Source: Methanosarcina sp. UBA5 (GTDB lineage Archaea > Halobacteriota > Methanosarcinia > Methanosarcinales > Methanosarcinaceae). From it: a DNA stretch of 58,082 bases. Position 1 is the stretch's first letter. The number at the start of each line of letters is the position of its first letter. A program made the position numbers and the translations under genes. Location of the stretch: assembly GCF_002505485.1 (NCBI RefSeq), contig NZ_DAVG01000053.1, positions 1 through 58,082 on the forward strand, read 5' to 3'. Shown here one piece after another: positions 37,315 to 45,557 of this stretch. Under the pieces are notes generated by a model. It did no database searches. It had not been told where the DNA came from and saw nothing but the letters and a program-made list of their open reading frames with translations.

Positions 37315-38363
37315 GGGTTACAAACCGCTCCCTTAAGGGCAGGGAAGGGGAGATTGCAGTAACAGCCGAAACCCTCGATGATCTCTGGCACCTCAAATAT
37401 ATAATTGAAAAAGGGGATCTGGTTTTTGCGGTTACCAAACGGAAAGCCGATTCGGCAAGTGATAAAATCCGCCCGGAAAAGGTTGAGAAAGTAAAGGTCA
37501 GGCTCGGAATCAGGGTTGACGAGATCGAGTTTCACAAGTTTGCGAACCGGCTCAGGGTGCATGGGATGATAGAGCATGGGATGGATGTCGGTTCCTTTCA
37601 CACCCTCAATATAGAGATAGGAACAAATCTTTCTATTGTTAAGGAACACTGGAAGAGTGACCAGCTCCAGCGTATCCAGGATGCTGAAGAAGCGTCGAAG
37701 CGCCCTAAAGTCGTTATGGTCGCAATAGAAGAGGGCGATGCCGATATTGGCTTTGTTCATCACTACGGAATAGAGATCTATTCTCATATCAGGCAGTCCT
37801 CTGGAAAGCGAGAGACTAGCTTGAGGAATGAGTTTTTTAGGGAAGTTGTAGAACAGCTCAGGCATGCTGTTCCTGAGGAAGCGTCCATAGTTATTGCCGG
37901 ACCCGGATTTACTAAAGAGGACTTCATCAAATATTTCCAAGAAATCGAACCGGCTATGGCTTCTAAAGCCCTGATTGAAGACACCTCCATGATAGGAATG
38001 TCCGGCTTTCAGGAAGTTCTACGCAGAGGTGCGGTGGATCGCATCATGCAGGAATCCCGTATAGCCCGCGAATCAGCCCTGATGGAAGACCTTATTCGTG
38101 AGATCTCAATGGATGGCAAAGCTGCATATGGTTTCGCAGATGTTAATAATGCTCTCAATTTCGGGGCTGTCGAAACCCTGCTCGTTGCCGACGAAACCCT
38201 CCGCGAAGGGCGGGAAAAAGGGGAGGATATCGATAAACTCCTCATGGAAGTCGAGCAAGCTCAGGGGAAGGTCGTTGTTTTCAGCACGGCCTTTGAGCCC
38301 GGAGAAAAGCTTCATAAATTGGGAGGAATCGCAGCTTTGCTCCGTTTCAAGGTTAGAGGTTGA
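37311..38363 (+). CDS. pelA: Pelota (aPelota/Dom34), mRNA surveillance factor
   Basis: 350 residues. N-terminal Sm-like domain (MRVTNRSLKGREGEIAVTAE then TLDDLWHLKYII), central eRF1-2-like domain without a GGQ motif, and eRF1-3 C-terminal domain (ALNFGAVETLLVADE, VVVFSTAFEPGEKLHKLGGIAALLRF). It enters stalled ribosomes and, with ABCE1, splits them. The start ATG overlaps the rqcH stop. The pairing is functionally sensible: splitting by Pelota produces the large-subunit complexes that RqcH recognises. Confidence 0.96.
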   Translation: MRVTNRSLKGREGEIAVTAETLDDLWHLKYIIEKGDLVFAVTKRKADSASDKIRPEKVEKVKVRLGIRVDEIEFHKFANRLRVHGMIEHGMDVGSFHTLNIEIGTNLSIVKEHWKSDQLQRIQDAEEASKRPKVVMVAIEEGDADIGFVHHYGIEIYSHIRQSSGKRETSLRNEFFREVVEQLRHAVPEEASIVIAGPGFTKEDFIKYFQEIEPAMASKALIEDTSMIGMSGFQEVLRRGAVDRIMQESRIARESALMEDLIREISMDGKAAYGFADVNNALNFGAVETLLVADETLREGREKGEDIDKLLMEVEQAQGKVVVFSTAFEPGEKLHKLGGIAALLRFKVRG

Positions 38364-38395
38364 TCTGTTTTCCAATATTTTATATTCAATGGTTT

Positions 38396-39115
38396 TTATA
38401 TTAATAAAAGAGCAATGAACCCGCTTAAAAAGATTCCATCAAAGGTTCCTGCCCCTCCTATGCTCGCAACCGGAGCTCCAAGGTTCTTAATTTTTCCCAG
38501 GTTCAGAAGATCGGCTCCAATAAGAGTTCCAAGCACTCCTCCTGCATAGGCGGCGACAACACGGCACTGATCAACCGGGCAGTCCGGAATATGAATTATT
38601 GATGTCAGTAAAATCGCAGTAAGGGCAGCTGCAAGGGGTGGAACAAGGGCCGGGGTTGCGATACCTATGCCGCGAATCGGCCTTGCTACGGAATGAGTTA
38701 TTATTGTAACTATTAAGATGCTGGCTACTGCAAGCATGAGAGACGAAGGGAATTTCGTAAGAAGATAAGCTGAAATCAGAACCGGAATAACCGCTCCTCC
38801 TACATTCACAGCAATTGTCGTTTCATTTCTTATCACACGCCGGAATGGAACCCTGTAAGATATGCCAAAAACATGAACATAACTATCTCTTACTACCGGA
38901 GTATCGGATCTGAGGGTTGCCAGAGGGATATTGATACCGCTTCCGAGGAGAGACAGTAACAGGATAAGGAGCGCATCCCCTATAGAGAAGCCGATTTTCA
39001 TAAAGGCGGAGATAATTACTCCAAAAAAAAGAAAACTAAGCCCGAAAATCAGAATAAAGATCAAAAGAAGAAGGAATGTAAGGCTAAAAGGAATGTAAAA
39101 AAGTTGTCTTCTCAT
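38396..39115 (-). CDS. DUF1614 integral membrane protein
   Basis: 239 residues with about six hydrophobic spans (residues 8-38, 43-63, 105-122, 127-145, 160-177, 187-205 and the tail). DUF1614 marks: GSGINIPLATL near residue 58, a GGAVIPVL span, and the C-terminal GGAGTFDGIFLSGFIALLL. A family of archaeal and bacterial membrane proteins without assigned function. Convergent with pelA. A transporter is possible but unproven. Confidence 0.85.
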   Translation of the reverse strand: MRRQLFYIPFSLTFLLLLIFILIFGLSFLFFGVIISAFMKIGFSIGDALLILLLSLLGSGINIPLATLRSDTPVVRDSYVHVFGISYRVPFRRVIRNETTIAVNVGGAVIPVLISAYLLTKFPSSLMLAVASILIVTIITHSVARPIRGIGIATPALVPPLAAALTAILLTSIIHIPDCPVDQCRVVAAYAGGVLGTLIGADLLNLGKIKNLGAPVASIGGAGTFDGIFLSGFIALLLI

Positions 39116-39307
39116 AAAATCGCCCCACTTTCTTTATTTTTCCGCATATTTAGAAATATACTTTCTTTATTTATGAGTCTATATGCTGCCTTTCTTCCTT
39201 ATAGATTTCATTGAAAGCCTCTCCTATTAAAAAGTCAGCAACTCGACACTTTCATGATATAATTAAAGATTTCTAATCCTGAGTAAAAAAGTTCTGATTT
39301 TTCAGGA

Positions 39308-40183
39308 TTAGATATATCTTACCGCAGGCTTCAGGCACTCCATGCAGATTATTTCTTTCGCGTCTTTATATACCCTTAGAATTCCACCCGACTCGGATAC
39401 CGTAACCGCGATCGCAACCGTATCTCTGCTGATTGCGGCTGCTGAAACGTGCCGGCCTCCCAGTCCTTTCTCGATATCCACATTTTTTGCGTCAACATCA
39501 AGGTAGCGGCCTGCGGCATGGATAATGCCGTTTTCGTCCACCACAAAAACTCCGTCAAGCTGGGAGAATTCCTTTATGGATTCCCAGTTTTTCTTGTCAA
39601 GGATATTCCGGTAAACTTCATCGTGACCTGCATAAGGATTCAGTATTAGCTGGTGAGAGCGTTTCAGAACCTCTTCGGAATCGCCTATTATGAAGGCAGC
39701 TCCTATTTTCTTGCCTTCCCTGCCTGTCAGCACAATATCAAAAGAAATTTTCATAATTGCACTTAGCACTTCCGGTTTTATCCTCTCCTGACATTCCTTC
39801 ATTGCTTTTACAAAGGGATTTTCGTCGAGGTTATGTACAATAATCGAACTGGAGCTGCGGGTTTCAACCACACCTACAATAATTCCATTTTCCAGTTTTC
39901 CAAGCACGTACTCTATGGCGGCAGCCTGCTGAAGATGGTCAGAATTACCTGAGGCTTCGCGGTTTATCTGGTCGCCGAGTTCCTTTAGAGGATTTTTTCC
40001 ATCCTTTCCAGTGGAGAGCAGGTGGTCTATTATGCTTTTAGGACGCATGGAGATGTAATAGACCGGAATTCCCCCAGTTTCGATCCCTTCAAAACTTAAC
40101 TCTCCGGAAACCATAATTGCGGCAGCATCAAGTTCTCTGGAAATCCGGGCTGCCGTTTCTGCAATTATACGTGCTCTATCCAT
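39308..40183 (-). CDS. dacZ: Diadenylate cyclase (DisA_N domain, DacZ-like)
   Basis: 291 residues from ATG 40183, set by GGTGG 5 nt upstream; a longer frame adds 10 residues. The N-terminal half (AAAIMVSGEL, GIPVYYISM, and a VVETRSSSSIIVHNLDENP segment) matches archaeal DacZ. The C-terminal DAC domain has LDGVFVVDENG where bacterial enzymes have DGA, and GGRHVSAAAIS where they have RHR, so both signature motifs are recognisable but modified. It would make c-di-AMP from two ATP; in haloarchaea DacZ affects osmotic balance. The motif changes leave the activity to be tested. Symbol is by homology to haloarchaeal DacZ. Confidence 0.78.
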   Translation of the reverse strand: MDRARIIAETAARISRELDAAAIMVSGELSFEGIETGGIPVYYISMRPKSIIDHLLSTGKDGKNPLKELGDQINREASGNSDHLQQAAAIEYVLGKLENGIIVGVVETRSSSSIIVHNLDENPFVKAMKECQERIKPEVLSAIMKISFDIVLTGREGKKIGAAFIIGDSEEVLKRSHQLILNPYAGHDEVYRNILDKKNWESIKEFSQLDGVFVVDENGIIHAAGRYLDVDAKNVDIEKGLGGRHVSAAAISRDTVAIAVTVSESGGILRVYKDAKEIICMECLKPAVRYI

Positions 40184-40602
40184 ATGATCCACCGCTTTTT
40201 CTTTTTGCAGCAACCGATTTGCGGCTCCACTTTTTACTTTTGGAGTTATTGTTTCTTTGAACTAACATCATTTTCTTAGATTAGGGTTATTATTTTTTAA
40301 CTTAGCGTTTTTTTCTGGGCTAAAGTTCTTTTCCCCAGGTTAACATTGAGGCCTACTTTATAAATACTTAAGCTTATTTACATCTCTGTACTTATCTCTT
40401 ATATATTATAATTGCCCTGTAATTCCCTTTATTTGTCCTTTTTCCGCCCTACTTTTTTCACTATTGTCTCTTACATCTTTTTCTAAAAGATTTTGTGAAG
40501 GGTTTACAATTCCTTCGAAAAAAGATCTAAACTCAATTTTCCAGACGAAAATTAACAGGAAGATTTTTCTGGTTCGCTTTTCAATTAAGATTGGTGAATG
40601 TT
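40184..40602. other. Divergent promoter region, dacZ and thpR
   Basis: AT-rich 420 nt with a TATA-like TTTATAAATA at about 40358-40368 usable in either direction. No gene is seen. GGTGA at 40593-40597 precedes the TTG start of thpR. Confidence 0.4.
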
Positions 40603-41148
40603 TTGATCAGGACATTTATAGCAGTGGAATTAAACCCCGGTTTTACGGAGAAGATTCGAGAGCTTCAGGCCAGATTTTCTGGTTTTTATCTGAAGTTTGT
40701 TGATCCTGAGCTCGTTCACATAACTCTGAAGTTCCTGGGGAACGTGGACGAATCAAGAATTCCCTCGCTTTCCGCAGCTCTCGACTCCATTACGTGCGAG
40801 CCTTTCGAAGCAAAAGTAGGGGGAATTGGAGTCTTTCCCAAACCTTCGAATCCCAGGGTTCTCTGGCTGGGTGCAACCGGAAACTTCAGGGCGTTACATG
40901 ACAACGTAGAGAAGTTACTGGAACCTTTTAAATTCGAAAAAGACGACAGGGAATTTACTGCCCATGCTACTCTTGCCAGGGTAAAATTCCTCAAGAAGGA
41001 TCAGAAAACCGCGTTCATAAACATAGTAAAGGAATTAAAGGATATCGAAATTGGTACTATGTGGGTAAATAAAGTGCTTTTAAAGAAAAGCACACTGACT
41101 CCGAAAGGGCCGATCTATGAAACTCTGCATACAGTGTACATGGATTAA
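40603..41148 (+). CDS. thpR: RNA 2',3'-cyclic phosphodiesterase
   Basis: 181 residues from TTG 40603 (GGTGA 5 nt upstream), giving MIRTFIAVEL, the family's normal start. The two catalytic HxTx motifs are HITLKFLG (near residue 40) and HATLARV (near 125). It belongs to the 2H phosphoesterase family (formerly LigT), which opens 2',3'-cyclic phosphates and can ligate tRNA halves in vitro. Single gene between dacZ and rfcS. Confidence 0.93.
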   Translation: MIRTFIAVELNPGFTEKIRELQARFSGFYLKFVDPELVHITLKFLGNVDESRIPSLSAALDSITCEPFEAKVGGIGVFPKPSNPRVLWLGATGNFRALHDNVEKLLEPFKFEKDDREFTAHATLARVKFLKKDQKTAFINIVKELKDIEIGTMWVNKVLLKKSTLTPKGPIYETLHTVYMD

Positions 41149-41454
41149 ATTCCCTGTGCTAAATTTTTCTTCTCTACTACATATTCTCCTTTTCTATATT
41201 TTCTTCTGTATGGTATAAGCGTATCTTATTTTGAGGATTCACTGTGTGCAGTTAGTTTTTCGTGTCCATCCTGTACTCAGGACATCTCAATCTGAGGATT
41301 TTAAACTAATTATGTAAGAGAATTATTATATATTTTATCGGCATCCGGGTGTAGCAGTTCATTAAAAGTGCAGTTGAATAACCTTCTATGTCTTAGAAAT
41401 CGTGAACATTCAAAAGTTTAAATATCATCTTCTCTAAATATGGTGCAAGCATGA
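41149..41454. promoter_or_regulatory. Promoter region of rfcS
   Basis: AT-rich, no gene. TATA-like TTATATATTT at about 41326-41335 and a second TTTAAATA near 41416. GGTG at 41442-41445 lies 10 nt before the ATG at 41455. Confidence 0.4.
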
Positions 41455-42459
41455 ATGGAGGACTCTACGATTAAAGAAGAGATCTGGATTGAAAAATACA
41501 GGCCTGTGCGGTTGGACCAGGTGGCGGGGCAGGAAGAAACAATCGAACGTCTGAAGTCCTATGTCGCAACAAAAAATCTTCCCCATCTCCTGTTTTCCGG
41601 GCCACCAGGAGTCGGAAAAACTGCCTCTGCCGTCTCGATTGCAAGAGAAATTTTCGGGGAAGACCTCTGGCGTGAAAACTTTACCGAACTTAATGCGTCG
41701 GATGAGAGAGGGATTGATGTTGTCCGGACAAAAATCAAAAACTTTGCAAAAACTGCCCCTATGGGAGGAGCTGAATTCAAGATCATCTTCCTGGATGAAG
41801 CCGATGCACTGACTTCAGATGCCCAATCTGCACTCAGGCGGACAATGGAGCGTTTCAGCAATAACTGTCGGTTTATTCTATCCTGCAATTATTCCTCCAA
41901 GATTATCGAGCCTATTCAGTCCCGCTGTGCAGTCTTCAGGTTCAGGCGACTTTCCAATGAGGCTATCAGGAAACGCCTTGAATACATAGCCAAAGATCAG
42001 GGGCTGTCCGTCACTGAAGACGGATATGAAGCTCTTATTTACGTAGCCCAGGGAGATATGAGAAAAGCCGTGAATTCCCTCCAAGCTGCTGCTTTCGTTG
42101 AGCCGAGTAAACCTATATCCAGGGAAACCATTTATAGGACTACTGCAACCGCAAATCCAGAAGATATAAAAAACCTGATTGAAACTGCCCTGAGTGGAAA
42201 TTTCAGGGCTGCTCGAAAGGAGCTAAACAGGTTGCTCTACGAAGAGGGACTTTCTGGGGAAGATATAGTTGGACAGATTTACAGGGCAATCTCCGAAATG
42301 GATAACCGGATGATTCTGGATCTTGGGCTCTCAGAAAAGCGCATTGTCGAACTCGTAGATATAATAGGTGAGACTGATTTCAGGCTAACTGAAGGAGCGA
42401 CTGAAAAGATCCAGCTCGAAGCTTTACTCGCGCATTTTGCGCTTTCTAATGCAGATTAA
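41455..42459 (+). CDS. rfcS: Replication factor C small subunit
   Basis: 334 residues, AAA+ clamp-loader subunit. Visible: IWIEKYRPVRLDQVAGQ at the N-terminus, Walker A FSGPPGVGKTASA, Walker B FLDEADAL, and the SRC arginine-finger motif in PIQSRCAVFRFRRL. It loads PCNA at primer ends. The large subunit is not in the window. An out-of-frame ATG at 41451 just precedes the real start at 41455. Confidence 0.97.
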   Translation: MEDSTIKEEIWIEKYRPVRLDQVAGQEETIERLKSYVATKNLPHLLFSGPPGVGKTASAVSIAREIFGEDLWRENFTELNASDERGIDVVRTKIKNFAKTAPMGGAEFKIIFLDEADALTSDAQSALRRTMERFSNNCRFILSCNYSSKIIEPIQSRCAVFRFRRLSNEAIRKRLEYIAKDQGLSVTEDGYEALIYVAQGDMRKAVNSLQAAAFVEPSKPISRETIYRTTATANPEDIKNLIETALSGNFRAARKELNRLLYEEGLSGEDIVGQIYRAISEMDNRMILDLGLSEKRIVELVDIIGETDFRLTEGATEKIQLEALLAHFALSNAD

Positions 42460-42591
42460 GTTTTTTGATGACCCGGAATGAAGCTTCTCTTCATCTCAGG
42501 TATATCAAGAACGGTTGAAAGGGCTTGAGGTCAGCCTTTTTAATAGGATCTATGGAATTAATAAATTCTGATTACCATTGTTGAACTATCA

Positions 42592-43101
42592 TTGGTAGAA
42601 ATGTTGGGGTCTGTTTCTCACTGGCTTGCAGTTTTGATTATGGGGGCTCTCCCCATCTCCGATCTGAGAGGATCAATCCCTGTTGCGATGGGCATTTATG
42701 GAATGGGCTCCTTTGAGGCCTTCTTCTTAGTGCTTGGAAACCTCCTTCCTGTAATCCCTCTTCTACTCTTTCTTGAGCCGGTTTCGAATTATCTAAGAAG
42801 GTGTCTTAAAATTCAAATCATATCTACAATTGGATAATTGTCAATGATAACTTTAAGTTCATATCGTAAATTTTTCAGGAATTTAAGTACATATTGACCT
42901 TAAGATATCATTTTATTCCATAAGACCATATCCTTGCCAGCTACCGGGGTCTGGTCTGGCTGTGCAGCGGCATTTGTCTTTGGGGTCAAGTTCAGGCGTG
43001 CCTTGCCGACAATTGCTGCAGGGGTGATGATAGCAGGAATTGTAGTAACTACCGTTACCATAACAGGTATCGGTCTCGCTGATCTGATTCTGGGAGCATA
43101 A
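42592..43101 (+). pseudogene. Broken small multidrug-export-type membrane protein (COG2426), central part lost
   Basis: Two pieces in the same frame: an N-terminal fragment from ATG 42601 (MLGSVSHWLAVLIMGALPISDL and a GSIPVAMGIYG motif, ending in LEPVSNYLRR) that stops at 42835, and a C-terminal fragment from about 42928 (SLPATGVWSGCAAAFVFG, then TIAAGVMIAGIVVT) ending with TAA at 43099-43101. Intact members join LEPVS-type and PLPATGVWSG-type segments through about 35-45 residues that are missing; the roughly 90 nt between the pieces is AT-rich non-coding DNA. So the gene seems inactivated by replacement or deletion of its centre rather than by a simple frameshift. Confidence 0.8.
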
Positions 43102-43286
43102 TCTCCCTTCTGCTCAAAGATTTACCCTGTGGAATCCTTTATCGTAGTAAATCTGGAAACCGCTACCGCATAATTTAATCTCACGTAAAAATAGGAAAAT
43201 GCTGGTTATCAGCATTTTATTTTCAATTTCATCCCGTAAAGCAAGATGCCACTGATAAATAGCGTTAAGGAGTGGTTGGTCTTAAT

Positions 43287-43496
43287 TTACAGCATCTCTT
43301 TTGCTAATTTTATGTCTTCAGCTTTTACAGTTTTCCTGCCTGCGTGCTCTGCAAGTTTTATTGCTTCTCTTGAAATCTCAAGTCCATATTCTTCCAGAAT
43401 TTCCGTAAGGGCCATTCCAGCACTCTCACTAACTCTATGAGCACCTGCGGTTCTTATTAAACGCTCAATTGGTGCGAATGGTATTACTTTTGCCAT
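43287..43496 (-). CDS. Archaeal histone
   Basis: 69 residues from ATG 43496 with GGAGGAT upstream. Histone-fold marks: FAPIERLIRTAGAHRVSESA, LTEILEEYGLEI, and RKTVKAEDIKLAKEML at the end. It forms dimers that wrap DNA. A single-domain histone with no tail, typical of methanogens. A strong ribosome-binding site agrees with high expression. Confidence 0.97.
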   Translation of the reverse strand: MAKVIPFAPIERLIRTAGAHRVSESAGMALTEILEEYGLEISREAIKLAEHAGRKTVKAEDIKLAKEML

Positions 43497-44057
43497 ATTA
43501 TCCTCCAATCTTCTTTATTTGTTAATATATATCCTTATAATCCCTGATTTTGTAATCAGATTCTATAAATAACTTTGCTTGTATTGGGGTTTTTACCTCC
43601 TTTCCAGCTTTTAATACCTTTTTTCTCCTTTATTTTACTTTCCAGAGCTTCATTATTTGTTTTTTATTTATGCCATGAATTCTGTTTTGGGGGCCTGTGT
43701 CCGTTTCGCTTGCTTCACTCGCTCAAACAGACTAATTCACCCGAGTTATGCTTCGGGAGCACAGGTAACCGGGAATTTTCTGGAAGTTATGATGTAATCT
43801 ATTTTACTCGGTGCTTTTCAGAGGAGTTGCGGCTCTGTATTCCGAGTTCCGCAAGCCTTTTTAACAAAGGTTTGAGCGAAAACATCGTGACGGCGTGATC
43901 AACTGGCGCAACGGTTGCGGCACAACCGTTGCGCTCAAGAGAGCTGAATTATGGGCGAAAATAACTGTTTTAATTTAAGGTTATTGGGGCGGGAGTAAAC
44001 TCGGTGTAGATCTCTTTTTCGAAATCTTGATATGAGATTATCCGAATCTAAACAGAT
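43497..44057. repeat. Intergenic region with hairpin repeats
   Basis: No gene. A 34-nt element at 43850-43883 is nearly identical, inverted, to 28977-29010. Right after it is a perfect inverted repeat at 43906-43934: arms GCGCAACGGTTG and CAACCGTTGCGC with loop CGGCA. The word CAACCGTTGCG recurs at the right edge of the window, and a CCGAGTT...GGGAGCAC element (about 43741-43763) resembles part of 34935-34997. Confidence 0.75.
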
Positions 44058-45014
44058 ATGCTTTTACAGGAACTTCTTGGCATTGATGAAGACATCTATT
44101 TTGTAGAGGAAAGCTATCTCGCCCAGAGGACTATTGAGCGTACGCTTGACTATCTTAACGGAGTCCGGAGGTTTGCAGAGGCACGGAAGGTGCGACTCCT
44201 GAGAGTTCGAGAAGGGAAGAACACACTTGGGCTTTTGCTTTTCAATTCGGCAGACGAGGAAGTCCCTGTAGATTTCTGGTCGGTTTTTACGGGAGCTCTT
44301 GCGGAAGCTCGTTCAAAAAAAGATTTCGAGGCTTTTACAGACTTTCTTCTTACTTTAAATCTTCCTGAAAAAGAGATTGAAATTTCTTCGGAAAACTGGC
44401 GAGACGCCGTTAATGAGTACTATTCACTCATGCTTGTAAACCGGAATCTCTGCCCGGGTTGCGCAGTCAGACCCGAGTCTTACGAGAGTGTTTTTTCTGA
44501 AAATCGTGTACGAAGAGTCGCAGAAATTTTCAATCTTTTTCAAAAAAAAGGGCTTTACCCTGAAGGCAGGCTTCTTGAAATCTGCTGTGGAAACGGGATG
44601 TCTACACTTGCTCTTTACAGGCTTGGGCTTAACCCGCTAGCTATCGAAATTAACAAATGTACAGTCTGCCAGGGGCTTGAGCAGGGAGTTTTGAACCCTC
44701 AAAGAACGGTTGTAATGGATGCAACGGCTCTTTCCAGATACTTCGAGCCAGGAAGCTTTGATGCCGTGATGGGATTTATGCTGGGGCTTGTCTACGAATT
44801 CAATAAAGAGCTCTGGGTAAATATTATGAGAGAGGCGGTCGCGGTCGCAAATGAGGGCGCTCTCATGCTTTTTACAGTTAGCAGTAAGCCTGAGGCTGAA
44901 ATCCTTGCTGGGGCCCTTCTCAGGGCAGGAGTTAAAGGTGAGATTGTAGATAATACCGACTCTGAAGGGACTTACGATCAGTGGTTCTTTGTAGGAAGAA
45001 AACAAAAAGCTTAA
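44058..45014 (+). CDS. SAM-dependent methyltransferase-like protein, unknown substrate
   Basis: 318 residues. The C-terminal half is a class I methyltransferase fold: motif I LLEICCGNGMSTLAL (near residue 175), acidic end of strand 2 in LAIEINKC, and DATALSRYFEPGSFDAVMGF. The N-terminal 150 residues are novel to me and contain LCPGC (near 130). Motif I has CC in place of the usual GxG start, though the glycines follow. Substrate unknown. It stands alone between the repeat region and the pyc operon. Confidence 0.65.
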   Translation: MLLQELLGIDEDIYFVEESYLAQRTIERTLDYLNGVRRFAEARKVRLLRVREGKNTLGLLLFNSADEEVPVDFWSVFTGALAEARSKKDFEAFTDFLLTLNLPEKEIEISSENWRDAVNEYYSLMLVNRNLCPGCAVRPESYESVFSENRVRRVAEIFNLFQKKGLYPEGRLLEICCGNGMSTLALYRLGLNPLAIEINKCTVCQGLEQGVLNPQRTVVMDATALSRYFEPGSFDAVMGFMLGLVYEFNKELWVNIMREAVAVANEGALMLFTVSSKPEAEILAGALLRAGVKGEIVDNTDSEGTYDQWFFVGRKQKA

Positions 45015-45557
45015 TTTACAGCCTATAACTTCAAAGAAGTTTAGATATTCAAGGAAATGTAAATTTTCAAGAAGATTTATGTTCTCCGGTTCAAATAAAT
45101 ATCTTTTGTTTTCAGCCTTTTAAAACCTTTAATACTCGAATCTTTAATTTCCTAACTGATTTTTAAGCTGTATTAGGGATTAGGGATCTTTTCTAAAAAT
45201 TATTATTCTTAATGTTAACAGGCGAAAAGTATATACTTGTTAACAATTGTATATTAAAGAATTCTCATCAACGCAGATTTGTTGAATACTGCGTTTGGCT
45301 CTATAAAATTAATTTCCTCTGATTGCGGTTCCGGAAAGTCTACTAAATTTAACCGAAAAATCCCTGTTTCCGGTAAAACCGCAGAAAATTGCGTCAAAAC
45401 CGCAATTCGGGGACTTATACACTTTACTCAAACGGATCAAAATTTTAACCCGAAAAATTCCGGAATATCAGATGAAACCCCCCGGAAAAACCGTTCGAAG
45501 CTTACTATCAAGAATAGTAAGTACGGTTATTTTGATTCGATTTTAAGAGGTTCATCC
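45015..45557 (+). promoter_or_regulatory. Promoter and long leader of the pycB-pycA-birA operon
   Basis: 540 nt. A TATA-like AGTATATA (45228-45235) lies between two TGTTAACA boxes (45213-45220 and 45238-45245), giving a leader of about 300 nt. Further down is an 8-bp inverted repeat (CTTACTAT, then ATAGTAAG, within 45501-45521). An upstream in-frame extension to 45279 is rejected because GAGG at 45547-45550 marks ATG 45558 and the extension is not PycB-like. Confidence 0.55.
45212..45246. promoter_or_regulatory. Candidate BirA operator flanking the pyc TATA box
   Basis: Two copies of the self-complementary word TGTTAACA are separated by 17 nt and flanked by A/T. The known BirA operator is TTGTAAACC-spacer-GGTTTACAA in bacteria, with a related signal reported in archaea; here the half-sites are TGTTAAC and GTTAACA with 19 nt between. 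The operon encodes BirA with a DNA-binding domain. Binding would cover the TATA box between the half-sites. Inference from pattern and context. Confidence 0.6.

Noticed and set aside
42592..42837. Intact 81-residue membrane protein
   Set aside because: It stops inside the family's conserved length and the C-terminal remnant follows in the same frame, so it is a fragment.
43575..43898. 107-residue frame after the histone
   Set aside because: Runs through repeat elements; no start signal and no coding character.
45279..45557. N-terminal extension of PycB
   Set aside because: GAGG marks ATG 45558 and the added 93 residues are not similar to any carboxylase; treated as leader.
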